Positions 1 through 6,361 of a DNA stretch of 12,983 bases are shown in pieces (the stretch's first letter is position 1; each line of letters begins with the position of its first letter). The position numbers and the translations under genes are program-made. The notes under the pieces are model-generated. The model saw nothing but the letters and a program-made list of their open reading frames with translations, made no database searches and was not told the DNA's origin. This stretch comes from Candidatus Aminicenantota bacterium. GTDB taxonomy: Bacteria > Acidobacteriota > Aminicenantia > JAMOAD01. The stretch lies in assembly GCA_027061995.1 (NCBI GenBank), contig JAMOUT010000028.1, forward strand, positions 1 to 12,983, written 5' to 3'.

Positions 1-5
1 TATTC

Positions 6-155
6 TCAATTCTTAATTCTTTTGCCCCCATTTTCCCCTACCCTTGATATAAACCGATTTGTTTTTCCGCTCTCCGATTCCACAGAAAATGCAATATTTA
101 CAGAGAGAGAGAAAGAGAGAGTAAAACCGTTCGTTCCCTTTAATCCTACCATCAT
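6..155 (-). CDS. possible small hypothetical protein, 49 aa
   Basis: An open minus-strand frame runs from ATG at 155 to TGA at 8-6. A GGTGG Shine-Dalgarno-like site (163-167) lies 7 nt before the start. An in-frame ATG at 174-176 would add seven residues but has no ribosome site. The product begins MMVGLKGTNGFTLSFS and ends GGKRIKN. It has a short hydrophobic stretch, no cysteines, and no family that I recognise. GFTL recalls type IV prepilin N-termini, but the glutamate normally following (GFTLIE) and the long hydrophobic helix are missing, so I do not call it a pilin. A 78-codon frame on the opposite strand overlaps it. That frame is rich in P, F and I, as antisense shadows often are. No convincing promoter was found. 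It may be a chance ORF or a gene remnant. Confidence 0.3.
   Translation of the reverse strand: MMVGLKGTNGFTLSFSLSVNIAFSVESESGKTNRFISRVGENGGKRIKN
102..121. repeat. GA/TC dinucleotide tract
   Basis: This is a 20-bp purine run on the plus strand: five AG units (102-111), an AAA interruption, then GAGAGAG. It falls inside the possible small minus-strand ORF at 6-155, where it encodes a Ser/Leu/Phe-rich stretch. The interrupting AAA makes it a poor simple-sequence repeat for slippage. Confidence 0.6.
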
Positions 156-425
156 AATTTTTCCACCTTTAATCATAATATTAACAACCTATCATATAAA
201 ACCGTTATTTGTCAATCATTTTACAAATTATTATTTTTTAATTCTTTTTATAAAGTAATAACTCCTTATGCAGCATTGTTTTAAAAAAGCCGGAATAGGA
301 CTGTTGGATAAGACGAAAGCTTGTGTTTAAAAAACTATCTTTCGATAAAATCTTTAGGATAATATTCTTACAATAAATATCATAATTTCTGAAAATTAAC
401 GGAAATACAAATTAAGTGATTTTTT
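156..425. other. A+T-rich intergenic region without a recognised gene
   Basis: This lies between the doubtful small ORF and the 3' end of the beta-helix gene. It contains a TTGACA-like box on the minus strand (210-215) with no suitably spaced -10 element, and a 20-codon plus-strand ORF (268-330) without a ribosome site. I see no stable G+C hairpin followed by a T-run that would terminate the beta-helix gene. No RNA gene was recognised. Confidence 0.5.
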
Positions 426-2504
426 TTAAAAACATTCGTCTAAAAAATTACTTATTATTCCTATCTTATTCGATGGTATTTCTTTGAAATTTTTATCGGT
501 ATGGATTTTTTTGTAGTTGATAAAAATATTGTTTCCCGTAATTTTATAAAAATCACATTTTTCCAAAACCAAATTATTTTTTAAACATACCATTTCAACT
601 GATGCTTTATCAATAAATTCTATCCGCTTACCACCGCAGAAAACATTATTGCTTATACAATTATTTTTTGGCAGATACGGTTTGTCTTTTAATAATTTTT
701 TTAACTCCGGATATTGCTCACTATAAGGGGGGGTATCCGCATTAACAAGTTTGAATCTTTTTAATAAAATGCTTTCTTCTTTGTTTTTAAAGTAAAAAGA
801 AGCCCAGTCAATTCCTCTCGCATCAATATGAATAGCAGGTTCTCCTTCAATAAAAATATTATTTTTAATAGTATTGTCTCGCCCTCCTCCAATGAGAATA
901 TTTCTCCCCGCTCTATAAAATATATTTCCATAAACTTTTATTCCCGAGCTAAAATCATCAAGATAAATTCCCATAATATCCGTGAAATTCCCTTTTGCTT
1001 TTATTTTACGGAGATTGTGAATATAGTTGTATCTGATAATATGTCCCCTTTGAGTCCAATCCCTTCCTATATAAAGAGCTCCCGCATCAACCGTTTCTTT
1101 ACAAACATTATGAATATTATTAAATTCAATGATATGATTGTTTCCCCAGAAAAATATTGCAGTGTGCGGCAAATCATATATCTCATTGTGAGAGATAATA
1201 TTTCCTACTCCATACATATATATCCCACCCCTGTAAGTTTTAACCCGTTCGGAAGTTTTATATATCAAGGTGTTAAGGACAAAGTTGTTTCCATGGATTA
1301 ATTTTTTTCTATCCCCTCCGCCTAAGACAATACCTCCCTCTCCGCAATTATAAATAGTGCAATTGGATACACCGTTATTGATTCCGGCATTCCCGTTATA
1401 AAGCGGATTTTTATATATTTTCGTGTTTGCATTAATGTCGCCGATACTTATCCCTACGGTTCCGAGATTTTTTAAGGTGCATTTTTCAATCTTATTATTC
1501 GAACCTCCGTTGATTATGATTCCCGCCCCGTTTGAATAAGAAAAAATTATATTTCTAACTTTAATTCCTCTTGAATCTTCTATTTTTAGCACGGGTTCTT
1601 TTAAGAGTGAAATAAAGATTTCAGAATTTTTCAAATTATCCGGCGGGTAAAAGTATAATATCCCTGTTTTTCTGTCAAGATACCATTCCCCCGGAAAATC
1701 AAGTTCTTCGATAAGGTTAAAAACATAGTATCGCCTGTTTTCATTGTAAAAGTAAGGGCTTTGAGGATTTGAAACAATAATCTCTTTGTTTAAAGTGTCA
1801 ATTTTCTCTATTTTCAAATAAGCATCAGCCCAATCCCAATACCAAAATCCATACATCCATATATCTCCCGTATTATGCCAGTGTTCCGGTCTTCTGCCTA
1901 TATATTTGAACCCTGTTTTTTCAAGCTTTTTTGGGATTTTCCCTGTTTTCACCCATCCATCGTCAGGCCAGCGAGCAATATTCATGGGATTGTCATTAAA
2001 GTAGAGGATTGCTCCCGAAGGAGTAATCGGAAACTTAAATCCTCTCGGCATTATTTTCCCATATTTATTTATTCCCAATTTTTTTAAATCTATATAATAT
2101 ATTTTTTCCCTTACTTCTTTTTTTATTTTATCGAAAAGCTTTATTTCTTTATTTACCGGTTTAAAACCTTTAATCCGCCTTCCCCCTACTATAATAACTT
2201 TTTCTTCAGGAAAAGAACTTAATATTAAACCATTTTCTATTTCCCTAATAAGAATCGACGAGTTAATTTCATACATCCCCTTTCGGATAAGAATTTTAGC
2301 ATTGGCAATCTTTAATCTTTTTACTGTGTCTATACCCTTTTGGATTGTAGCAAAAGGTCTTTCCATCGAACCATCGTTCGAATCACTTCCCTGCTTTGAA
2401 ACATAATAAGTCAATGATTGAGAAAGAATAAGTGAAGGGGTAACAAAACTCCAAACATAAATAATAATATTAACTGTAAATAAAACCTTGTATAAATTTT
2501 TCAT
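426..2504 (-). CDS. secreted right-handed parallel beta-helix protein, 692 aa
   Basis: Predicted exported protein of the right-handed parallel beta-helix class (pectate-lyase-like fold), a family commonly acting on or binding polysaccharides. Residues 1-30 form a Sec signal (hydrophobic core, probable cleavage after LSQS). Next comes a DUF1565-like opening, YYVSKQGSDSNDG...PFATIQKGID (33-59). A tryptophan-rich module follows (about 165-290) with ARWPDDGW, GDIWMYGFWYWDWADA and LDFPGEWYLDRKTG. Residues 305-560 show helix rungs with repeated N-x-I/C-x-I and GGI-type turns. A shorter C-terminal run of rungs (613-662) contains LPKNNCISNNVF. The PGEWYLD/LYFYPP segment recurs in large beta-helix proteins, including some GH141-like ones. 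Substrate and catalytic residues cannot be assigned here. The start has little Shine-Dalgarno signal but overlaps the stop of a small upstream ORF as ATGA, so translational coupling is possible. No other carbohydrate genes are adjacent. Confidence 0.88.
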   Translation of the reverse strand: MKNLYKVLFTVNIIIYVWSFVTPSLILSQSLTYYVSKQGSDSNDGSMERPFATIQKGIDTVKRLKIANAKILIRKGMYEINSSILIREIENGLILSSFPEEKVIIVGGRRIKGFKPVNKEIKLFDKIKKEVREKIYYIDLKKLGINKYGKIMPRGFKFPITPSGAILYFNDNPMNIARWPDDGWVKTGKIPKKLEKTGFKYIGRRPEHWHNTGDIWMYGFWYWDWADAYLKIEKIDTLNKEIIVSNPQSPYFYNENRRYYVFNLIEELDFPGEWYLDRKTGILYFYPPDNLKNSEIFISLLKEPVLKIEDSRGIKVRNIIFSYSNGAGIIINGGSNNKIEKCTLKNLGTVGISIGDINANTKIYKNPLYNGNAGINNGVSNCTIYNCGEGGIVLGGGDRKKLIHGNNFVLNTLIYKTSERVKTYRGGIYMYGVGNIISHNEIYDLPHTAIFFWGNNHIIEFNNIHNVCKETVDAGALYIGRDWTQRGHIIRYNYIHNLRKIKAKGNFTDIMGIYLDDFSSGIKVYGNIFYRAGRNILIGGGRDNTIKNNIFIEGEPAIHIDARGIDWASFYFKNKEESILLKRFKLVNADTPPYSEQYPELKKLLKDKPYLPKNNCISNNVFCGGKRIEFIDKASVEMVCLKNNLVLEKCDFYKITGNNIFINYKKIHTDKNFKEIPSNKIGIISNFLDECF

Positions 2505-2629
2505 TCTTTAATATCAATTATTACACCGTTTATCTTTCTTGTCAAAGAATCTTTATTCGCAAAATTATTATCCATAACAAACAGGTATGAAAAACACCTT
2601 TTAACTCCGTGAGTTTTTTTTCTTTCCAT
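2501..2629 (-). CDS. possible small ORF coupled to the beta-helix gene, 42 aa
   Basis: This frame runs from ATG at 2629 to a TGA at 2503-2501 that overlaps the beta-helix start codon as ATGA. It stays open upstream to a TGA at 2707-2705. The deduced protein includes FSYLFVMDNNFANKDS and ends INGVIIDIKE, which looks like ordinary protein rather than noise. I recognise no family. ATG 2629 has no ribosome site. The only good one here, GGAGGG (2699-2704), sits 7 nt before an ATG at 2691 in another frame, which stops after 10 codons (2659). A -1 shift or one missing base in the A-run near 2666-2670 would join the two into a 63-residue protein. It could therefore be a small gene with a frameshift, a remnant, or a chance ORF. 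Confidence 0.35.
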   Translation of the reverse strand: MERKKTHGVKRCFSYLFVMDNNFANKDSLTRKINGVIIDIKE

Positions 2630-2821
2630 TGTTTCAAATCTTTTTATGTTTTCGCTATTCAAACCTTTTTCACATTTCTTACCTTTAACATCTATATTCC
2701 CTCCTCATCTTTAATTATATATATTATTAAACCCGTTTAACCGGAGGGTAACTCTATTTTTTGATGACTTTTCTACGGAAGAAAATTAAAAATAAAAAAA
2801 AATCCCGATATAAAAAAGCTT
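2630..2821. other. intergenic region between thioredoxin and beta-helix genes
   Basis: The full thioredoxin to beta-helix gap is 2505-2821. Besides the small ORF described separately, this part holds a strong GGAGGG site (2699-2704, minus) with a 10-codon ORF (2659-2691), a TATAAT box on the minus strand (2714-2719) and an imperfect CCG/CGG-containing inverted repeat near 2730-2750. The TATAAT could serve the beta-helix transcript, but I see no good -35 partner. Confidence 0.4.
2714..2719 (-). promoter_or_regulatory. candidate -10 box for the beta-helix transcript
   Basis: A perfect TATAAT on the minus strand would place transcription start near 2707, just before the GGAGGG site. The sequence 17 nt upstream (GGTTAA) is a poor -35, and the local DNA is very A+T-rich, so a chance match is quite possible. 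Confidence 0.25.
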
Positions 2822-2825
2822 TTAT
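2793..2825 (-). terminator. weak candidate terminator after the dsbD-trx operon
   Basis: Reading the minus strand, the thioredoxin stop codon lies inside an A+T hairpin with 6-bp arms (ATAAAA / TTTTAT, loop GCTT). Seven bases later there is a run of nine T (2794-2802). The stem has no G-C pairs and the T-run is offset, so this is only a weak candidate. Confidence 0.25.
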
Positions 2826-3139
2826 AGGTGATTATTAATCATAGCGCTTAATCTTTTACTATTAATAACACCCGTATGTCTCTCTTTTTCCTCACCGTTT
2901 TTAAAGATAATAATTGTGGGAACCGAGAAAACATCATGCTCCAATGCGAGCTCATTTTCTTCCGCCACATTTATCTCTATAAATTTTGCTTTGGAATCAA
3001 ACGATTGTTCAACCTCCTCAAAAACAGGGGGTATCTTTTTACAGGGTGAGCAGTAAGGACTGGAAAAATCAGCAACCACCAACCCCTCTTCCTTTAAAAT
3101 ATTGTTAAATTCATCTCTTGCTATCTGATATTTACTCAT
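2822..3139 (-). CDS. thioredoxin-like cytoplasmic protein, 105 aa
   Basis: Single thioredoxin domain of typical length with no signal peptide, so a cytoplasmic dithiol reductant. VADF (22-25) supplies the buried aspartate. The active site is C30-SP-C33 in PYCSPCKK, in place of the usual WCGPC. The cis-proline is P74 in SVPT, followed by the IIIFKNGEE strand and turn. I start it at ATG 3139, because GGAGG (3145-3149) lies 5 nt upstream. A longer frame from 3172 would overlap dsbD and lacks such a site. Its start is separated by one base from the dsbD stop, so the two are co-transcribed and probably coupled. The likely role is to reduce the DsbD membrane domain. No thioredoxin reductase gene is nearby. 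The CSPC variant could shift its redox potential; that is inference. Confidence 0.9.
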   Translation of the reverse strand: MSKYQIARDEFNNILKEEGLVVADFSSPYCSPCKKIPPVFEEVEQSFDSKAKFIEINVAEENELALEHDVFSVPTIIIFKNGEEKERHTGVINSKRLSAMINNHL

Positions 3140-3140
3140 A

Positions 3141-4760
3141 TTAACCTCCGCAATTTTCTTTCCCTTTTTCAATTGAGCCTGTTATTATTTTTAATAATTT
3201 ATCTTTCTCTTTAAATCCGAAAAATCCGTTGAGTTTATCTCCGTCGGGACATTGAATGATAACTCCGGGAAGTCCCACGATATTATATTTTTTAACGAGT
3301 TTATCTTTTATCGGACTCTTCTCATCCATATTAATCTGCAAAAATACAACTTTATCTTTTAATGACGGATAGATTGTTGATAACTCCCCTTCAAGTTTAT
3401 GACAATTTTCACACCAATCAGCATAAAAATCTATGAAAACAGGTTTTTTCTCCTCTTTTGCTTTTGCCATAGCCTTATCATAATCCTTAACCCAATTTAT
3501 GTTTGATTCTGTTTTATGATTATGAATCGTATAATATAATTTATAACCGGGGAAAACCAGCATCCCGATAGCCAATACTATCAATATCACTTTTGCAAGT
3601 TTTTTTTCCGTTTTCATGGATTCCTTAATAAGCCACAAACCGAAGAATAATAAGTATATATAAATCAGAATATTTGTTTTAAGCCCCATATCCATAAAAT
3701 ACACACCACCACCTATAATTAAAAGTGAGAACATATATTTTAAAAACTCCATCCATTTTCCTTGTGAAAGCCCTTTGCCGAGTGATTGCGAGAGTGTTCC
3801 GGCAACCACAAAAACAACTCCTATACCCATTGAATAAGAAAAGAGCATTAAACCTCCGAGAACAGCATTTTGAGTTGTTGAAACATAGGAAAGAACAGAG
3901 ACAAGAACAGGTCCCACACACGGAGCACCTATGGCTCCCAATAAAAGTCCCATGGCGATAGCTGATAAAAACCCTTTTCCTTTATAATTTCTCATATTTT
4001 TGGAGACAAAAGAGGGTGTTTTAAACGGGATTACCCCCATCAAGGAGATTCCCATTAAAATCATAATAAACCCTATGATAATCATAAAAATCGGACTCTT
4101 CGTAAATGAACCGAAAACTTTTCCCGAAAGAGCCGCAAATACTCCGAGAGCTGAATAAACAACCCCCATTGAAATTACCATAACTGAGGATAAGGCAAGT
4201 GCTTTTTTGGGATTTTTGCCCGCCGCTCCCATAAAACCGAAAACCAAAGGAATCAGAGGAAAAACACAAGGGGTAAAGGATGTAACTATCCCCGATAAAA
4301 ACAAGAGGAGCATATACCAAGGGGAGAACTTAGTTTTATAATTCATCAATTTTGTCTTATCAAGCGGAATATCAATTTTATCGGTCTTTGAAACAAGACA
4401 GACAGAGCTTGTCTCCCCGCACAAACTATATGAAATACTAAAACGGGCTGTATCAGATTCAAATCCTTTTTTACCCGTAATTTTAATTTCACCTTTTATA
4501 TTAATTGTTTTAATAATCCCGAAACTTGCTTTTTCAATTTTGACATTTTCAAGCTGCATTCCCGGATTATCAATGGATACTTTCAATGATTTGTTCAAAT
4601 CCTTAATATCGTATCCTCTTGCAATTTCAAATTCCAGCGAAAAAAGAATCTTATCTTTCTTATAATCAATATTTTTGTCAGCCAGAGTGAATTCCTGACT
4701 CAGACCTGATATCACACCAATAAAAATCAGTAAAACAGATAAAATTGTTTTCTTTCTCAT
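3141..4760 (-). CDS. dsbD: thiol:disulfide interchange protein DsbD
   Basis: Inner-membrane protein that moves electrons from cytoplasmic thioredoxin to periplasmic thiol proteins. All three classical parts are present. Residues 1-21 are a signal peptide. The N-terminal periplasmic domain (about 22-140) has the cysteine pair C114/C121. The membrane domain (about 148-412, roughly eight helices) has C165 in SFTPCVFP and C281 in GAPCVGP. The C-terminal periplasmic thioredoxin domain (about 420-530) has C450/C453 in ADWCENC. The 539-residue length is close to the family norm of about 550-600. Extra cysteines occur at 504 and 537, near the C-terminus. AGAGG lies 6 nt before ATG 4760, and a good promoter is upstream. 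It is co-transcribed with the thioredoxin, its presumed electron donor. Likely clients are periplasmic proteins such as the TlpA-like product at 12222-12695. Assignment is firm; the client set is inferred. Confidence 0.96.
   Translation of the reverse strand: MRKKTILSVLLIFIGVISGLSQEFTLADKNIDYKKDKILFSLEFEIARGYDIKDLNKSLKVSIDNPGMQLENVKIEKASFGIIKTINIKGEIKITGKKGFESDTARFSISYSLCGETSSVCLVSKTDKIDIPLDKTKLMNYKTKFSPWYMLLLFLSGIVTSFTPCVFPLIPLVFGFMGAAGKNPKKALALSSVMVISMGVVYSALGVFAALSGKVFGSFTKSPIFMIIIGFIMILMGISLMGVIPFKTPSFVSKNMRNYKGKGFLSAIAMGLLLGAIGAPCVGPVLVSVLSYVSTTQNAVLGGLMLFSYSMGIGVVFVVAGTLSQSLGKGLSQGKWMEFLKYMFSLLIIGGGVYFMDMGLKTNILIYIYLLFFGLWLIKESMKTEKKLAKVILIVLAIGMLVFPGYKLYYTIHNHKTESNINWVKDYDKAMAKAKEEKKPVFIDFYADWCENCHKLEGELSTIYPSLKDKVVFLQINMDEKSPIKDKLVKKYNIVGLPGVIIQCPDGDKLNGFFGFKEKDKLLKIITGSIEKGKENCGG
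3145..3149 (-). promoter_or_regulatory. ribosome binding site that sets the thioredoxin start
   Basis: GGAGG on the minus strand is formed by the last glycine codons of dsbD (GGA GGT TAA), 5 nt before ATG 3139. It supports the 105-residue thioredoxin start over the upstream in-frame ATG at 3172. Confidence 0.8.
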
Positions 4761-4789
4761 GATATACCTCTTTATGAAATGAATATAAT

Positions 4790-4817
4790 ATTATAGCAAA
4801 AGATAATTAAAAGTCAA
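4790..4817 (-). promoter_or_regulatory. sigma70-type promoter of the dsbD-trx operon
   Basis: On the minus strand, TTGACT (4812-4817) and TATAAT (4790-4795) are 16 nt apart. The -10 is preceded by TGC, giving an extended -10. The predicted start near 4783 would leave a leader of about 22 nt before dsbD. Confidence 0.7.
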
Positions 4818-4940
4818 TTAATTTCCTACAAGCTTTATAGTCTTTTTGATAAAAAAATCAATTCTCTTATAAATTCCAATAAAAAACCGATTAACAATAG
4901 AATAATAAAGCAATAAAATATGATTTTAAAATAAATAAAC

Positions 4941-4969
4941 TTGACATTACTAAATATTATTAGTAATAT
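4941..4969 (+). promoter_or_regulatory. promoter with palindromic spacer upstream of the AAA ATPase
   Basis: A perfect -35 TTGACA (4941-4946) is followed 17 nt later by TAATAT (4964-4969), a modest -10. The spacer is almost filled by an inverted repeat, TTACTAA (4947-4953) and TTAGTAA (4960-4966), separated by 6 nt. A regulator bound there would block RNA polymerase. The repeat is A+T-rich, so chance symmetry cannot be excluded. Confidence 0.5.
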
Positions 4970-5003
4970 ATATATGTTATACGAATTATAATTAGAGGAT
5001 AAA

Positions 5004-6269
5004 ATGGATAAAGCATTAATTCTACAAAACAAACACTGGCAAAATCAAAAATACAAAGAACTTAATAAAAGAAAGATACTCTCGAAAATTATAAAAAAAC
5101 TCGAATTAAAAGAGATTGAGATTATTACAGGAGTTCGGCGTTCAGGAAAATCCGCACTTTTAAAACTTATAATTAATGAATTAATCGATACAGGGATAAA
5201 CCCCAACTCAATTCTTCTCGTTAATATTGAAGACCCGAATTTTTTGTATGAGCCTGAAAAAGATAAATTATTGTATAAATTAATCGAACTTTCGGAAAAG
5301 ATTACAAGCATCAAACCGGAATATATTTTCTTTGACGAGATTCAATTCCTTAAAGGGTGGGAGCTTCAGGTAAAAAGCCTTTATGAAAACGGAGATTTTA
5401 AAAAAATTTTTGTAACAGGTTCAAATTCAAAGCTATTGGATACAAGCTACGCGAATCTTCTATCGGGAAGATACACGATAAACAAAATATATCCTTATGA
5501 TTTCAGAGAAATACTTGAATTTAAAGGGATAAAAAATATGAAAGCTTTAATTTCCAATTCCGCAACAGTTAAAAGAGTTGTTGATGAAATCCTTTTATAC
5601 GGAAGTTTCCCCGAAATATTTAAACACAAAGACTATGATTTAAAAAAGGAATTACTTTTATCTTATTATGATACTATAATATATAAAGATTGCATCTCAT
5701 ATTTTAATATAAGGGAAACAGAAAATTTTAAAAGATTAATCGATTATTTTATAAGAAACATCGGAACCCTTTATTCTTATAATTCCCTTGCAAGGCAAAT
5801 CGAGAGTAATGAAAACACAGTGAAAGAATATATAAGAGTTCTGGAAGAAAACTTTTTGCTGAATGAGATAAAATTTTACTCGGATTCATTTAAAAAACAG
5901 ATGCGTGAAAATAAAAAATCATACATTATAGATAATAGTTTTCTTACATTAACATATATTAAAAATTCGGAAGATAAGGGCAGATTATTTGAGAATCTTG
6001 TATTTACCGAGTTTATGAAAAGAGGTTATGAGCTATATTATTTTAAAGAGATAAATGAGATAGATTTTATTGTAAAGAGAAAAGATGATACTTTTGCTGT
6101 ACAGGTTAATTATGAATTAAATAAAAATAATATGGAAAGGGAGTTGAAAGGGTTGAAAACCCTGATGAAGAAAATTAATTTGGAAAAAGGGATGATAATC
6201 ACATATGATCAGGAAAATCAGATTGATAATATTGAAATTTCCCCTTTTTATAAATATTTTTTCAATTAA
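5004..6269 (+). CDS. AAA_14/DUF4143-type ATP-binding protein, 421 aa
   Basis: Member of the widespread AAA_14 plus DUF4143 ATPase family, whose cellular role is mostly unknown. The ATPase part (about 20-170) has Walker A GVRRSGKS (43-50), Walker B YIFFDE (107-112), a sensor-1-like VTGSNS (137-142) and a candidate arginine finger in SGRY (154-157). A winged-helix-like segment (about 240-295) follows. The DUF4143-type C-terminus (325-420) has FENLVFTEFMKRGYE and EIDFIV, as in PD-(D/E)XK folds. The usual E-x-K strand is replaced by AVQVNYEL, so nuclease activity is doubtful. AGAGG precedes ATG 5004 with 5 nt spacing. It is a single-gene unit on the plus strand, divergent from dsbD and convergent with the barrel gene. 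Such orphan genes spread horizontally and often occur in several copies. Family call is firm, function open. Confidence 0.88.
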   Translation: MDKALILQNKHWQNQKYKELNKRKILSKIIKKLELKEIEIITGVRRSGKSALLKLIINELIDTGINPNSILLVNIEDPNFLYEPEKDKLLYKLIELSEKITSIKPEYIFFDEIQFLKGWELQVKSLYENGDFKKIFVTGSNSKLLDTSYANLLSGRYTINKIYPYDFREILEFKGIKNMKALISNSATVKRVVDEILLYGSFPEIFKHKDYDLKKELLLSYYDTIIYKDCISYFNIRETENFKRLIDYFIRNIGTLYSYNSLARQIESNENTVKEYIRVLEENFLLNEIKFYSDSFKKQMRENKKSYIIDNSFLTLTYIKNSEDKGRLFENLVFTEFMKRGYELYYFKEINEIDFIVKRKDDTFAVQVNYELNKNNMERELKGLKTLMKKINLEKGMIITYDQENQIDNIEISPFYKYFFN

Positions 6270-6270
6270 T

Positions 6271-6296
6271 TTTTTATTTCATACGAAATTTAAAAA
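6271..6296. terminator. weak bidirectional terminator-like hairpin
   Basis: Immediately after the ATPase stop, TTTTTATTTC and GAAATTTAAAAA can pair around ATAC with a 2-nt bulge. T-runs flank it on one strand and A-runs on the other, so it could serve both convergent units (ATPase and RND operon). The stem is nearly all A+T, so it is weak. Confidence 0.3.
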
Positions 6297-6361
6297 CAGA
6301 GTGGTATTCAGAAATAGTCTATAATTTATATATTAATTCTTCGTAAACAATAATTTTTCAA

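Noticed and set aside
22-258. 78-codon plus-strand ORF
   Set aside because: No ribosome site and strongly P/F/I-rich composition. It overlaps a minus-strand frame with a better start signal and resembles an antisense shadow.
268-330. 20-codon plus-strand ORF beginning MQHCFKKAGIG
   Set aside because: Too short to support, with no Shine-Dalgarno site or promoter. It may be a remnant but nothing in the sequence shows it.
3140-3172. Longer thioredoxin start at 3172
   Set aside because: It would overlap the dsbD coding end by 32 nt. ATG 3139 has a good GGAGG site at the right distance and gives a standard thioredoxin length.
4846-4861. TTGAT-A6-ATCAA inverted repeat in the dsbD upstream region
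   Set aside because: Short arms in very A+T-rich DNA, upstream of and not overlapping the dsbD promoter elements. Expected by chance.
4835-5032. 65-codon minus-strand ORF between dsbD and the ATPase gene
   Set aside because: It covers the ATPase promoter and start, is very rich in I, F, L and S as expected of A+T-rich noncoding DNA, and has no ribosome site.
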